NCBI GenBank assembly: GCA_903877095.1
Contig: CAIRCP010000038.1
Span: 1-38,730, forward strand
Reading direction: 5' to 3'
Source of the DNA: an uncultured Actinomycetes bacterium
GTDB lineage: Bacteria; Actinomycetota; Actinomycetes; Mycobacteriales; Mycobacteriaceae
Length of the DNA stretch: 38,730 nucleotides
Position numbers and translations under genes: made by a program. The notes below the pieces were generated by a model. The model searched no databases and was not told the origin of the DNA. It saw nothing but the letters and a program-made list of their open reading frames with translations. This document shows positions 16,151 through 23,638 of the stretch, piece by piece (positions within the stretch are counted from its first letter, which is position 1; each line of letters begins with the position of its first letter).

Positions 16151-17671
16151 TTAGGGCTGGCCGTCGAGCACCTGCTGGGGGATCGCCGAGTCGGTCCGCA
16201 GCGCCTCGAACAGCGCACCGGCCGCGGCGCTGTCCCACACCACGACGTCACCGGCCTCTGTGACGGTGAACTCGCCGACGGGCACGGTGAGGGTCCCGGT
16301 GGACCCGTGCAGCCCCCAACCCAGCCCCGCCAGACTCCAGACGTGCGCGCCGGCGTCGACGGTCAGCGCGGAGAGCGCGGCGTGCGGCACCGAGTACCAG
16401 CGCCACGGGTTGAACCAGACCAACGGGTTCCCGGCGCGGTGCAGCAGCGCCGACATGAACTCGCGCTGATGGATCATCCGGTCCAGATCGGCCCGCGGGG
16501 TGGCGCGGGTGCGGACGTATCCCAGCGCACTCGGGCCGTCGAGGGTCTGGCATCCCGCGGGCAGGTCGATACCGGCCAACGGGTCGTTGATCGGGTCTGC
16601 CGGACAGACCGGGACGCCGCCGAGGGCGTCGACCACATCGCCGAAGCCGGAGAACCCGATTTCGGCGTAGTGATCGAGGCGCAGTCCGGTGTTCTGCTCG
16701 ACGGTCTGCGCAAGCAGTGACGGCCCGCCGATGGCGAAGGCCGCGTTGATCTTGTCCATGCCGTAGCCCGGGATGTTGACGTAGGAGTCGCGGGGGATCG
16801 AGACCATGGTGGTGGGCGCATTGGAGAGCAGACCGGGGATGTGGACCACCAGGATGGTGTCGGTGCGACCGGCCCCCACATCGCCGCCGGTCGCCAGCGC
16901 CGCCTGCTGCTCGGGGGTGAGGTCCTCCCGGCTGTCCGATCCGACCAGCAGCCAGTTGGTGCCGGTGCCGGCGGCGGGACGGCCGTCGTCGTTGCCGAAG
17001 ACGGCGACCCGCCGCAACGACGATTCCACCCAGACCCCGGTTACCACCGTTGCCGCGATAGCGACGAGGGCGACGACGACGGCGGCCGTGACGATCCGGC
17101 GAAACCATAACCGAACCGTTGTAACCCTGTCGCGCAACGACTTTCGGCTCGCCGGCGCCTCGCGCACGGGTGTGCGCGCGGGCCGGGGCGGATCGGTCGA
17201 CGTCCGGGGCGCGCGCGGTGAACGAGGCCTCGGTGGTGGTGGAGGTGGGGCAGCCCACGGTTGAGGTGGCGGGGCAGTCGGCGGTGGTGGGGGAGCCGGC
17301 GGCGGGAACCGTGGCGGCGGTGGAAGCCGCGGCAGTAGTGGGGCGCGGGAAGGTGGTGGAACCGGCGGCAGCGGTGGCAGCCGCGGCGGAGGCGGCGGGA
17401 ACCGCGGTGGCGGCGGCCGGTAGCCGGGACCGCGCGGGATCACGGGCGGCGGTTCGCCGGGAGGTGGTACCGGCCGGCGCGGCGCCTGCGGCCGGATCCG
17501 CGGAATCCGCTCCGTCGGCGGGTCCGCGGCGGGCGGCCGGTCCGGGTTCTGATGTCGCCGGCCGGGCGGCTCCGGGTTCTGATGTCGCCGGCCGGGCGGC
17601 TCCGGGTTCTGATGTCGCCGGCCGGGCGGCTCCGGGTTCTGATGTCGCCGGCCGGGCGGCTCCGGGTTCAC
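16151..17671 (-). CDS. LytR-CpsA-Psr (LCP) family wall-polymer ligase with repetitive N terminus
   Basis: The 506-residue protein has an N-terminal cytoplasmic region rich in Pro and Arg, starting with four near-identical decapeptides (PEPPGRRHQN). A transmembrane helix lies near residues 190-211, and the extracytoplasmic LCP domain spans about 225-400: GSDSRED, GRTDTILVVHI, SIPRDSYVNIPG, KINAAFAIGG and DLDRMIHQREF. The Asp and Arg residues that bind the lipid-pyrophosphate substrate are present. LCP enzymes transfer polymers such as arabinogalactan from polyprenyl phosphate to peptidoglycan. Its place near glpQ1 matches the short LCP gene Rv3840, but it is much longer. The GTG start at 17671 has a weak RBS. 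Confidence 0.88.
   Translation of the reverse strand: MNPEPPGRRHQNPEPPGRRHQNPEPPGRRHQNPEPPGRRHQNPDRPPAADPPTERIPRIRPQAPRRPVPPPGEPPPVIPRGPGYRPPPPRFPPPPPRLPPLPPVPPPSRAPLLPRLPPPPRFPPPAPPPPPTAPPPQPWAAPPPPPPRPRSPRAPRTSTDPPRPARTPVREAPASRKSLRDRVTTVRLWFRRIVTAAVVVALVAIAATVVTGVWVESSLRRVAVFGNDDGRPAAGTGTNWLLVGSDSREDLTPEQQAALATGGDVGAGRTDTILVVHIPGLLSNAPTTMVSIPRDSYVNIPGYGMDKINAAFAIGGPSLLAQTVEQNTGLRLDHYAEIGFSGFGDVVDALGGVPVCPADPINDPLAGIDLPAGCQTLDGPSALGYVRTRATPRADLDRMIHQREFMSALLHRAGNPLVWFNPWRWYSVPHAALSALTVDAGAHVWSLAGLGWGLHGSTGTLTVPVGEFTVTEAGDVVVWDSAAAGALFEALRTDSAIPQQVLDGQP
17551..17670. repeat. Four 30-bp coding repeats at the LCP N terminus
   Basis: Four contiguous 30-base units lie at 17551-17580, 17581-17610, 17611-17640 and 17641-17670. 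The first three are identical and the last differs in its final base. On the minus strand each unit encodes the ten residues NPEPPGRRHQ. The array begins at the second codon of the LCP gene, and 30 bp preserves the frame. Confidence 0.95.
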
Positions 17672-17701
17672 CAGGCCAATTTACGTGGTCATGCCGCCGT
17701 T

Positions 17702-18469
17702 TCAGTGCAGCCAAGCCAGATGGCCGGACAACACGACGTAACCGACGAAGGCCACCGTGTCGATGATTCCGTGGGCGATCACCAACGGCCACAGCCGGCC
17801 GGTCCGGCACCAGGCGTACCCGAACACCAGCCCCATCACGACATTCCCCACCCCGGCGCCGATGCCCTGATAGAGGTGATAGAGCCCGCGCAGCGCGCTG
17901 GACGCCCACACCGCCCGGGACTGACTGAGCCCTAACTGGCGCAGCCGGGTGATCAGGTAGCCGACGACGACCACCTCCTCGGCGAATCCGTTGGCGAAGG
18001 CGGCCAGGATCAGCACCGGGATCCGCCACCAGGAGTTATGCAGGGCCGACGGCTGAACCTCGGCGTTGAGGCCGAGATGCCGGGCGACCAGGTACAGCAG
18101 CAGGCCGGGTATGCCGATCAGCGCCGCCAGGCCGATCCCGCCCAGGACGTCCCGGCGTGGACGCAACCGCCCCAGCCCGATCGCCGACGGGCCGATTCCG
18201 CTGCGCCACAACAGGTATAGGGCCAGTCCGCCCCAGGCCGCCAATTGCCCCACCGACACCAGGTTCAGGCCCAGGTTGATCAGGTCGTAGCGGGACTGGT
18301 CCCGATTCATCCGGACCCGGTAGCCCCCCAGCCCGGACAGCACTGCGTCGCCGAATTGCAGGATCGCTACGATCGCCGCGACGCCGAAGGTCATCGCCAG
18401 CATGACCCCGACCTCGATGCGGATGGCTCGCCGGTCCTCGCCGAGGAACTCGCCGTGGCTGGCGCTCAC
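17702..18469 (-). CDS. CPBP-type (CAAX protease/Abi-like) membrane protein
   Basis: The 255-residue protein has six or more hydrophobic helices. CPBP-family motifs are recognisable: an EE pair in FANGFAEEVVVVGYLITRL, LYHLYQG, and VIAHGIIDT near the C terminus. In canonical members the first motif is EExxxR; here the position expected to be Arg is Val, so catalytic competence is uncertain. Family members include prenyl-protein proteases and immunity proteins; the role here is unknown. The GTG at 18469 gives VSASHGEF, with an internal ATG near MLAMTFG as an alternative. It is divergent from pheA, 33 bases apart. Confidence 0.8.
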   Translation of the reverse strand: MSASHGEFLGEDRRAIRIEVGVMLAMTFGVAAIVAILQFGDAVLSGLGGYRVRMNRDQSRYDLINLGLNLVSVGQLAAWGGLALYLLWRSGIGPSAIGLGRLRPRRDVLGGIGLAALIGIPGLLLYLVARHLGLNAEVQPSALHNSWWRIPVLILAAFANGFAEEVVVVGYLITRLRQLGLSQSRAVWASSALRGLYHLYQGIGAGVGNVVMGLVFGYAWCRTGRLWPLVIAHGIIDTVAFVGYVVLSGHLAWLH

Positions 18470-18490
18470 CTGAGCCACGGTACGGCTCGA

Positions 18491-18502
18491 TAGTGTTGGC
18501 CC
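18491..18502 (+). promoter_or_regulatory. -10 element for a probable leaderless pheA transcript
   Basis: TAGTGT at 18491-18496 is followed by six bases and the GTG start of pheA at 18503. No Shine-Dalgarno sequence lies between, and the 33-base gap to the divergent CPBP gene leaves little room for a longer leader. Confidence 0.45.
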
Positions 18503-19420
18503 GTGGCCCGCATCGCCTACCTCGGACCCGAGGGCACCTTCAGCGAGGCGGCGCTGCTGAGGATGGTCGCCGGCGCCATGGTGCCCGGCGGTGCCGAGGT
18601 AGGGCCGCTCCCGACGGACAGCACCCCGGCCGCGCTGGAGGCCGTCCGCACCGGCGCTGCTGACTTCGCCTGCGTCCCGATCGAGAACTCCATCGAGGGC
18701 ACCGTGCTGCCGACGCTGGACAGTCTGGCCGGCGGGTCGCCGCTGCAGATCTTCGCCGAACTGACGCTCGACGTCGCCTTCAGCATCGTCACCCGCCCCG
18801 GGATGACGGCCGCGAACGTGCGCACGGTGGCGGCCTTCCCCGTCGCGGCCGCCCAGGTCCGCCGCTGGCTGGCCGTGCACCTGCCCGCGGCGGTCGTCGT
18901 CCCGGCGATCTCCAATGCGGCCTCTGCCTGCGATGTCGCCGAGGGCCGTGCCGACGCCGGGGTGAGCACCGCGCTGGCGGCGCAACGGTACGGCCTGGCC
19001 ACGCTGGCCGACGGGGTGGTCGACGAACCCAACGCGCGCACCCGCTTCGTCCTGGTCGGCCCGCCCGGGCCGCCGCCGCCGCGCACCGGCGCCGACCGCA
19101 CCTCGGTAGTGCTGCGGATCGCCAGCGCCCCGGGCGCGCTGGTGTCGGCGATGAGCGAGTTCGGCATCCGGGACATCGACCTGACCCGTATCGAATCCCG
19201 GCCCACCAGAACCGAACTCGGCGCCTACATATTCTTCCTGGACTGCGTCGGACACATCGACGACAGCGCGGTGGCGGAGGCGCTCAAGGCGCTGCGCCGC
19301 CGCTGCGCCGACGTGCGTTACCTGGGGTCATGGCCGACCGGTGCGGTGACCGGCGTCGTGCCGCCCCACCTCGACGAGGCCGAGCAATGGCTGACCCGGG
19401 TGCGCCGGGGCGAACAATGA
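18503..19420 (+). CDS. pheA: Prephenate dehydratase
   Basis: The 305-residue enzyme converts prephenate to phenylpyruvate in phenylalanine synthesis. The catalytic domain starts at once (IAYLGPEGTFSEAAL) and contains ENSIEGTV and the conserved Thr-Arg-Phe near residues 180 (NARTRFVLVG). The C-terminal ACT regulatory domain (from about residue 205) has GALVSAMSEFGIRDIDLTRI and ESRP, the phenylalanine-sensing motif, so feedback control is expected. No chorismate mutase domain is fused. The ATGA overlap with the next gene couples it to the mutase-like gene, as in M. tuberculosis Rv3838c-Rv3837c. Confidence 0.95.
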   Translation: MARIAYLGPEGTFSEAALLRMVAGAMVPGGAEVGPLPTDSTPAALEAVRTGAADFACVPIENSIEGTVLPTLDSLAGGSPLQIFAELTLDVAFSIVTRPGMTAANVRTVAAFPVAAAQVRRWLAVHLPAAVVVPAISNAASACDVAEGRADAGVSTALAAQRYGLATLADGVVDEPNARTRFVLVGPPGPPPPRTGADRTSVVLRIASAPGALVSAMSEFGIRDIDLTRIESRPTRTELGAYIFFLDCVGHIDDSAVAEALKALRRRCADVRYLGSWPTGAVTGVVPPHLDEAEQWLTRVRRGEQ

Positions 19421-20157
19421 GCGGCCGGCTGATCCTGGTCCGGCACGGCCAGTCGTACGGCAACGTCGAGCGGCGCCTCGACACCCGCCCGCCGGGTGCG
19501 GACCTGACCGATCTCGGAGTGCAGCAGGCACGGGATTTCGCTCGGTCGCGGACGGCGCCGCCCGGGATGCTGCTGCACTCCGTCGCCCGCCGGGCAGCGC
19601 AGACGGCCGCCGCGATCAGCGGCGAATGGTCTTCTGCCGCGATCAGCGGCGAATGGTCTTCTGCCGCGATCAGCGGCGAATGGTCCGTGCTACCAACCGA
19701 AGTCGACGGAATCCACGAGGTCCAGGCCGGCGATCTGGAAGACCGCAGCGACGACGACGCGATCGCCGAATTCAATCGGGTGTATCAGTGCTGGCTCGAC
19801 GGTGATCTGGCGGTGCCGATGCCCGGCGGGGAGAGCGGGCTCGACGTTCTGGACCGGTATCTGCCGGTGCTGCAGGAACTTCGGCTGCGCTATCTGGACG
19901 ATCGCGCCTGGTCCGGCGACATCGTCGTCATCAGCCATGGCGCGGCGATCCGGCTGGCCGCGGCCACCTTGGCCGGGGTGGAGGGAACCTTCGTCCTCGA
20001 TCACCACCTGGCCAACACCGAGGCGGTGTCGCTGGCGCCGATCACCGACGGTCGGTGGAGTTGTGTGAAATGGGGCGCCAGAACCCCGCCGTTCTACCCC
20101 GAGCCCGACGTCCACCCTGTCGAGGACGCGCTGCGCGCCGCCGACCCGATGGGGTAG
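19417..20157 (+). CDS. Histidine phosphatase / phosphoglycerate-mutase-family protein with internal nonapeptide repeat
   Basis: The 246-residue protein has the histidine-phosphatase signature LVRHGQSYGN (Arg9, His10, Gly11), SVARRAAQTA, the acid residue in GGESG, and the second His in ISHGAAIR. Right after the conserved Arg-Ala-Gln-Thr segment it carries nearly three copies of AAISGEWSS, encoded by a 27-bp tandem repeat. It corresponds to Rv3837c beside pheA. True phosphoglycerate mutase activity is doubtful for this branch; many are phosphatases of other substrates. The repeat lies between core secondary-structure elements and may form a surface loop. The start ATG overlaps the pheA stop. 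Confidence 0.9.
   Translation: MSGRLILVRHGQSYGNVERRLDTRPPGADLTDLGVQQARDFARSRTAPPGMLLHSVARRAAQTAAAISGEWSSAAISGEWSSAAISGEWSVLPTEVDGIHEVQAGDLEDRSDDDAIAEFNRVYQCWLDGDLAVPMPGGESGLDVLDRYLPVLQELRLRYLDDRAWSGDIVVISHGAAIRLAAATLAGVEGTFVLDHHLANTEAVSLAPITDGRWSCVKWGARTPPFYPEPDVHPVEDALRAADPMG
19609..19686 (+). repeat. 27-bp in-frame tandem repeat inside the phosphatase gene
   Basis: Two perfect 27-base copies (19609-19635 and 19636-19662) and 23 matching bases of a third (19663-19685) lie head to tail, each starting GCCGCGATCAGCGGCGAATG. They encode AAISGEWSS repeats and preserve the reading frame. Confidence 0.95.
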
Positions 20158-20162
20158 GCAGC

Positions 20163-20375
20163 TCAGATGGCCAGCTGGTGGTCCCAGTGCTCACCACACG
20201 GGCACCCGATGGCGTCGCAATCGACGACGAGCGAATGCAACAGCACCTCGGGGTGGCTGCAGTCCGGCTCGGTGCACTGGGCCTTCTGGCCGCGGTGATG
20301 GATCAGCGTGCCGTGGCAGTGCGGCCGTCCGGCCAGGCACTCGCGGCATTCTTTGACGGTGGCGTTGTCGCCCAT
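20163..20375 (-). CDS. Small cysteine/histidine-rich protein, probably zinc-binding
   Basis: The 70-residue protein has eight cysteines and several histidines: CRECLAGRPHCHG, CTEPDCSHPE and CDAIGCPCGEHWDH. No signal peptide is present, so a cytosolic zinc-binding mini-protein is the best reading. No named family was recognised. It ends five bases after the convergent phosphatase gene and is divergent from the zinc-ribbon membrane protein gene. The 57-base divergent gap holds a perfect 13-bp inverted repeat. No strong RBS precedes the ATG at 20375, so a short-leader or leaderless transcript is possible. Confidence 0.7.
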   Translation of the reverse strand: MGDNATVKECRECLAGRPHCHGTLIHHRGQKAQCTEPDCSHPEVLLHSLVVDCDAIGCPCGEHWDHQLAI

Positions 20376-20395
20376 GACTTGTTCATAGCACTGAA

Positions 20396-20427
20396 CAGCC
20401 GGTGAGCCGCGATAGGCTCACCGGCTG
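20396..20427. promoter_or_regulatory. Perfect 13-6-13 inverted repeat in a divergent promoter region
   Basis: CAGCCGGTGAGCC at 20396-20408 and its exact reverse complement at 20415-20427 are separated by GCGATA. The element lies between the divergent starts at 20375 and 20433. A TAGGCT at 20413-20418, a plausible -10 for the rightward gene, is embedded in its right arm. Because it precedes both genes, an operator is more likely than a terminator, though the hairpin could also form in a leader. Confidence 0.6.
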
Positions 20428-20432
20428 ATCAC

Positions 20433-21701
20433 ATGACAATGCCGCCGCCCGCAGACCCACCGGCCCGCCCGGGGTCTCTCCCACCCACCCGCCCGGGGTC
20501 TCTCCCACCCACCCGCCCGGTGCCGACCACCCTGTGCGCGCGGTGCCGGGAAACCGTCCCCGTCGCCGCGTTCTGCGGCCGGTGCGGCGCGGACATGAGC
20601 CGCCCGGCCAACGCCCGGTTCGTCGGCGTGCGGCCGCGGAACTACGCCGCCGCGCCCGGGGAACGGGTGTTGTCCCCGATGGTCAGCAGCACGCTGTTTC
20701 CGCACCTGCCCCGCGCCTACCGCAACCCTTTCCGGATCGGCATGGCCGTCGTCCTGGCCGGTGTCGTAGGGCTGTCGCTGCTGCGGTGGACGGGGCCGCA
20801 GGTGATCCTGGCCGCCCTGGGGGTTCCGGCGCTGTTCGTGCTGTATCTGTGGGAGTCCGACATCGTGCGCGACCTGCCCCGGCAGGTATTGGCACTGGTC
20901 GCGGCGCTCGGCATCGCGTTCGGGGTCGGGTGGGTCTGGTTCGCCGGGGGTTTGGTCGCGCGGGCCTATGGGGTGCCGGTGGCCGCCGGCTTCGTCCTGG
21001 AGAATCTCCTGGGCGTCGGCTTTCAGGTTGCCGTGGGGGGCGTCGTCTTCATGGTGGCCCCCGCTGTGCTGGTGCGGTTTCTGCTGCGGCACGAGACTCG
21101 GGAGTCCCTCGATGGCTTCGTGATCGGCGCACTGGGCGCGTTGTCGTTCACCGCCGCCGCCACCACGACCCGGCTGGCGCCGCAGTTCGTCTCCGGACTG
21201 CTTGAGCACGTCCCGCCGCTGCGGCGGCTCATCGAGGCGGTGTTGTACGGCCTTGCGGCACCGCTGACGGCGGCGGCACTGGGCGGGCTGATGGGGATTC
21301 TGCTGTGGTTCCGGCCCAGTCGCCGGGCGGCCGAACGCGCCGGATTGATCCGTGCCGCGCTGGCTGGATTCACCGCGCTGGTGCTGGTCATCTACCTGGC
21401 CATCTGGCTGATCGATGCGTCGCCCCTGCCGCGCTGGCCGCAACTGGCGCTGCACTTGCTGATGACCATCGTGGCATTGGTCGCCGCTCGGCTCTGCTTG
21501 CAACTGGCGCTGCTGCACGAAGCCCCCGACCGCGTACCGGACCTGCCGGTGTTGTGCCTGAACTGTGAGCAGGTGGTCCCCGACATGCCGTTCTGCCCGG
21601 CATGTGGATTTGCTACCAGAGCGCTGTCGCGATCGACCCGCCGTCAGCGCCGCGAGCACCCGCCCATCAGGCAGAACGTCACCGGCGTGACGGACGTATA
21701 A
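20433..21701 (+). CDS. Zinc-ribbon polytopic membrane protein, PrsW-like (paralog 1)
   Basis: The 422-residue protein has an N-terminal Pro-rich repeat (GSLPPTRP twice), a zinc ribbon (CARCRETVPVAAFCGRCG), about eight transmembrane helices and a second zinc ribbon near the C terminus (CLNCEQVVPDMPFCPACG). Within the membrane region TRESLDGFVIGALGALSF resembles a conserved PrsW-family segment (DG...YG...GLGF). The Glu-Glu pair of active PrsW proteases is not evident, so it may be a non-proteolytic relative. It shares this whole layout with the gene at 23635. It opens a cluster with a lipoprotein and an S53 peptidase; a TATAAT element overlaps its stop. Confidence 0.75.
   Translation: MTMPPPADPPARPGSLPPTRPGSLPPTRPVPTTLCARCRETVPVAAFCGRCGADMSRPANARFVGVRPRNYAAAPGERVLSPMVSSTLFPHLPRAYRNPFRIGMAVVLAGVVGLSLLRWTGPQVILAALGVPALFVLYLWESDIVRDLPRQVLALVAALGIAFGVGWVWFAGGLVARAYGVPVAAGFVLENLLGVGFQVAVGGVVFMVAPAVLVRFLLRHETRESLDGFVIGALGALSFTAAATTTRLAPQFVSGLLEHVPPLRRLIEAVLYGLAAPLTAAALGGLMGILLWFRPSRRAAERAGLIRAALAGFTALVLVIYLAIWLIDASPLPRWPQLALHLLMTIVALVAARLCLQLALLHEAPDRVPDLPVLCLNCEQVVPDMPFCPACGFATRALSRSTRRQRREHPPIRQNVTGVTDV
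20471..20518 (+). repeat. Two 24-bp in-frame repeats
   Basis: The unit GGGGTCTCTCCCACCCACCC plus GCCC occurs twice in a row at 20471-20494 and 20495-20518. It encodes GSLPPTRP twice in the N terminus of the zinc-ribbon membrane protein. Confidence 0.9.
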
Positions 21702-21702
21702 T
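21697..21702 (+). promoter_or_regulatory. Consensus -10 element TATAAT for the lipoprotein gene
   Basis: A perfect TATAAT overlaps the TAA stop of the upstream gene (21699-21701). Initiation near 21709 would give a leader of about 33 bases with an AAGGGG ribosome-binding site before the ATG at 21742. No good -35 was seen. Confidence 0.55.
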
Positions 21703-21741
21703 TCGCGGGGCCCGGTTTGGGCACAGAATTAAGGGGACATA

Positions 21742-22008
21742 ATGTCGTCAAGTTTGACTCGTCAGTTCGCTCTCGCGGCCGGTGCGGTCGCCATCGTCGG
21801 TATGGGAGCGCTGACCGCCTGCAGCACCGACACCAAGGAAAAGCCCACCGAGACGAAGGCCCCGTCGACGCAGACCAGCGCGCCGGCATCGAACGCGCCG
21901 TCCCCCACCGAGAAGGCCGTCGGCGGCGGAGCCAACTCCTTCTCCCCCACGGTCAAGGCACCGCCGGCGCCTACCGCTCTGCCGGGCAACGTCGTCACCG
22001 GCGGCTGA
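21742..22008 (+). CDS. Small Ser/Thr/Pro-rich lipoprotein
   Basis: The 88-residue protein has a lipoprotein signal peptide with lipobox LTAC (acylated Cys near residue 27). The mature part is low-complexity, rich in Thr, Pro, Ala and Lys (TDTKEKPTETKAPSTQTS) and ends GNVVTGG. It probably sits in the outer face of the membrane with an unstructured tail. It has its own promoter and a good RBS. No named family was recognised. It lies between a zinc-ribbon membrane protein and an S53 peptidase. Confidence 0.8.
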   Translation: MSSSLTRQFALAAGAVAIVGMGALTACSTDTKEKPTETKAPSTQTSAPASNAPSPTEKAVGGGANSFSPTVKAPPAPTALPGNVVTGG

Positions 22009-22048
22009 TCACGGCGCACTGAAGTCGGCGTCCACTAGCCGCCGCGTC

Positions 22049-23638
22049 ATGAACCGGCGTCCACTGGCTGCGGCCACCGTCGCCGCGGTCAGTGCGGCTG
22101 CCGTGCTGTGGGCCGTCGCTCACCACGGTGGTGAGCACCCCGAGGGCAACGTCGCCGGGCCGTACGGCGATCTGCTGGCCAGTTCGACCGACCTCGGTCC
22201 GGCGCGTGACGAACACGTCCAACTCACCGCCGCACTGCACCAGCCGCAACGGCCCGAACTCCTGCAGCAATGGTCGGCCAGTCACGGCCTGTCGGTGCGG
22301 TGGCGCGACGGTGATGTCTGGGCGGTGGTCGAGGGACCGGCCGCCGCGATCTCCGCGGCCTTCGACGTCGATGTCCACGACTACCGCGGCAAGCGCGGGC
22401 AACTGTTCTATGCCGCGCCGCAGCAGCCGGTGGTGCCGGCTGAAGTCGCGTCCGAGGTCGCCGAACTGGGCAGGGTGCTCAGCTACACCCCGCACCGCGA
22501 ATCGCACCCGCCGATGGTGCCCGCCGAAGTGCCTGAACAGGGCCTGAGCCCGAGTGCGGTGCTGCGCACCTACAACATCGCGCCGTTGCGTGATGCCGGG
22601 TTCACCGGCAAGGGCTCGACGGTGGTGGTGTTCGCCTTCGACGGCTTCGACCAGGCCGACCTGGACAGCTTCTCGTCGCTGTTCAACCTGCCCGCCTTCA
22701 CCCCCGAGGTGGTCGGCGGGGTGCCGGCCAACCGCAGCGGCGAAGCCACCATGGATCTCGAGGTGGCGCACGCCATCGCTCCCGATGCGACGCTGGTCCT
22801 CTACAACGCCCGCCCGACGGTGGAGGGCGAAGGCGCCTACCAGAAGATCGCCGAAATGATGGAGGACGCCGACCGCCGCTATCCCGGCGCTGTCTGGAGT
22901 TTCTCGATCGGTTGGGGCTGCGACAAGCTGATCACCGCCGCCGATCTCGTCCCGGTGCGGGCCGCCCTGGCCAAGGCGCAGGCGAACGGCACCACCGCGT
23001 TCGACGCCAGCGGCGATCTCGCCGGCCTGGAGTGCAAGGGCGGCTCGGAGTGGTCGTCGCCGCCGAACGCCGACAACGTCGGCCTCGACGCGGTGGCCTC
23101 GATGCCGGAGATGACGAACGTCGGCGGAACCACGCTGTCCACCGACGCCGACGGGGGCTGGCTGGCTGAACAGGCATGGTTCGACGGCCCGCTGTCCCAA
23201 GGCACCGCCGGGGGAGTCTCCGCGCTGTTCGCCCGGCCGCAATGGCAGGGCCAGATGACGTTCCATCCCGAGACCAAACAGCGGCTGACGCCCGACATCT
23301 CGGCGGTCGCCGACCCGTTCACCGGCCTGAAAATCGTTGTGGGGCAAAATATTGTCGTCGGTGGGGGCACCTCGCAGGCGGCCCCGCTGTGGGCGGGCAT
23401 GACCGCGGTGATGAACCAGTACCTCAAGGACAACGGCGGCCGTAACATCGGCGACCTCAATCCGCTGCTCTACAAAGTCATGGAGGGTTCCCGGCTGCCG
23501 GCCTTCCGGGACATCGTGCTGGGTGGAAATGCCGTGGCCAGCGCCGGTCCGGGATACGACTTGGTGACCGGTCTGGGCACCCCGGATGTCGACAACCTGG
23601 TCCGCAACATTCTCGTTCTGCAGAAGTTGCTGCCGTGA
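22049..23638 (+). CDS. S53-family serine-carboxyl peptidase (sedolisin/kumamolisin type) with pro-domain
   Basis: The 529-residue protein has an N-terminal signal or anchor segment (about residues 5-25), a pro-kumamolisin activation domain (about 45-150) and the S53 catalytic domain. Catalytic residues can be assigned: Glu232 and Asp236 (EATMD), Asp323 in ASGD and Ser442 in GGGTSQAAP. The C-terminal calcium site is present (FRDIVLGGN and GPGYDLVTGLGTPD). Such enzymes are acid-active endopeptidases that process themselves after export. The ATG at 22049 lies 40 bases after the lipoprotein gene. Its stop overlaps the GTG of the following zinc-ribbon membrane protein (GTGA), so translation is probably coupled. 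Confidence 0.92.
   Translation: MNRRPLAAATVAAVSAAAVLWAVAHHGGEHPEGNVAGPYGDLLASSTDLGPARDEHVQLTAALHQPQRPELLQQWSASHGLSVRWRDGDVWAVVEGPAAAISAAFDVDVHDYRGKRGQLFYAAPQQPVVPAEVASEVAELGRVLSYTPHRESHPPMVPAEVPEQGLSPSAVLRTYNIAPLRDAGFTGKGSTVVVFAFDGFDQADLDSFSSLFNLPAFTPEVVGGVPANRSGEATMDLEVAHAIAPDATLVLYNARPTVEGEGAYQKIAEMMEDADRRYPGAVWSFSIGWGCDKLITAADLVPVRAALAKAQANGTTAFDASGDLAGLECKGGSEWSSPPNADNVGLDAVASMPEMTNVGGTTLSTDADGGWLAEQAWFDGPLSQGTAGGVSALFARPQWQGQMTFHPETKQRLTPDISAVADPFTGLKIVVGQNIVVGGGTSQAAPLWAGMTAVMNQYLKDNGGRNIGDLNPLLYKVMEGSRLPAFRDIVLGGNAVASAGPGYDLVTGLGTPDVDNLVRNILVLQKLLP

Noticed and set aside
20433..21701. Assignment of the zinc-ribbon membrane proteins as the Rv3835 counterpart
   Set aside because: The gene at 25903-26979, with septum-formation repeats and linked to the metallopeptidase-type gene and serS, fits Rv3835 better by position and content.
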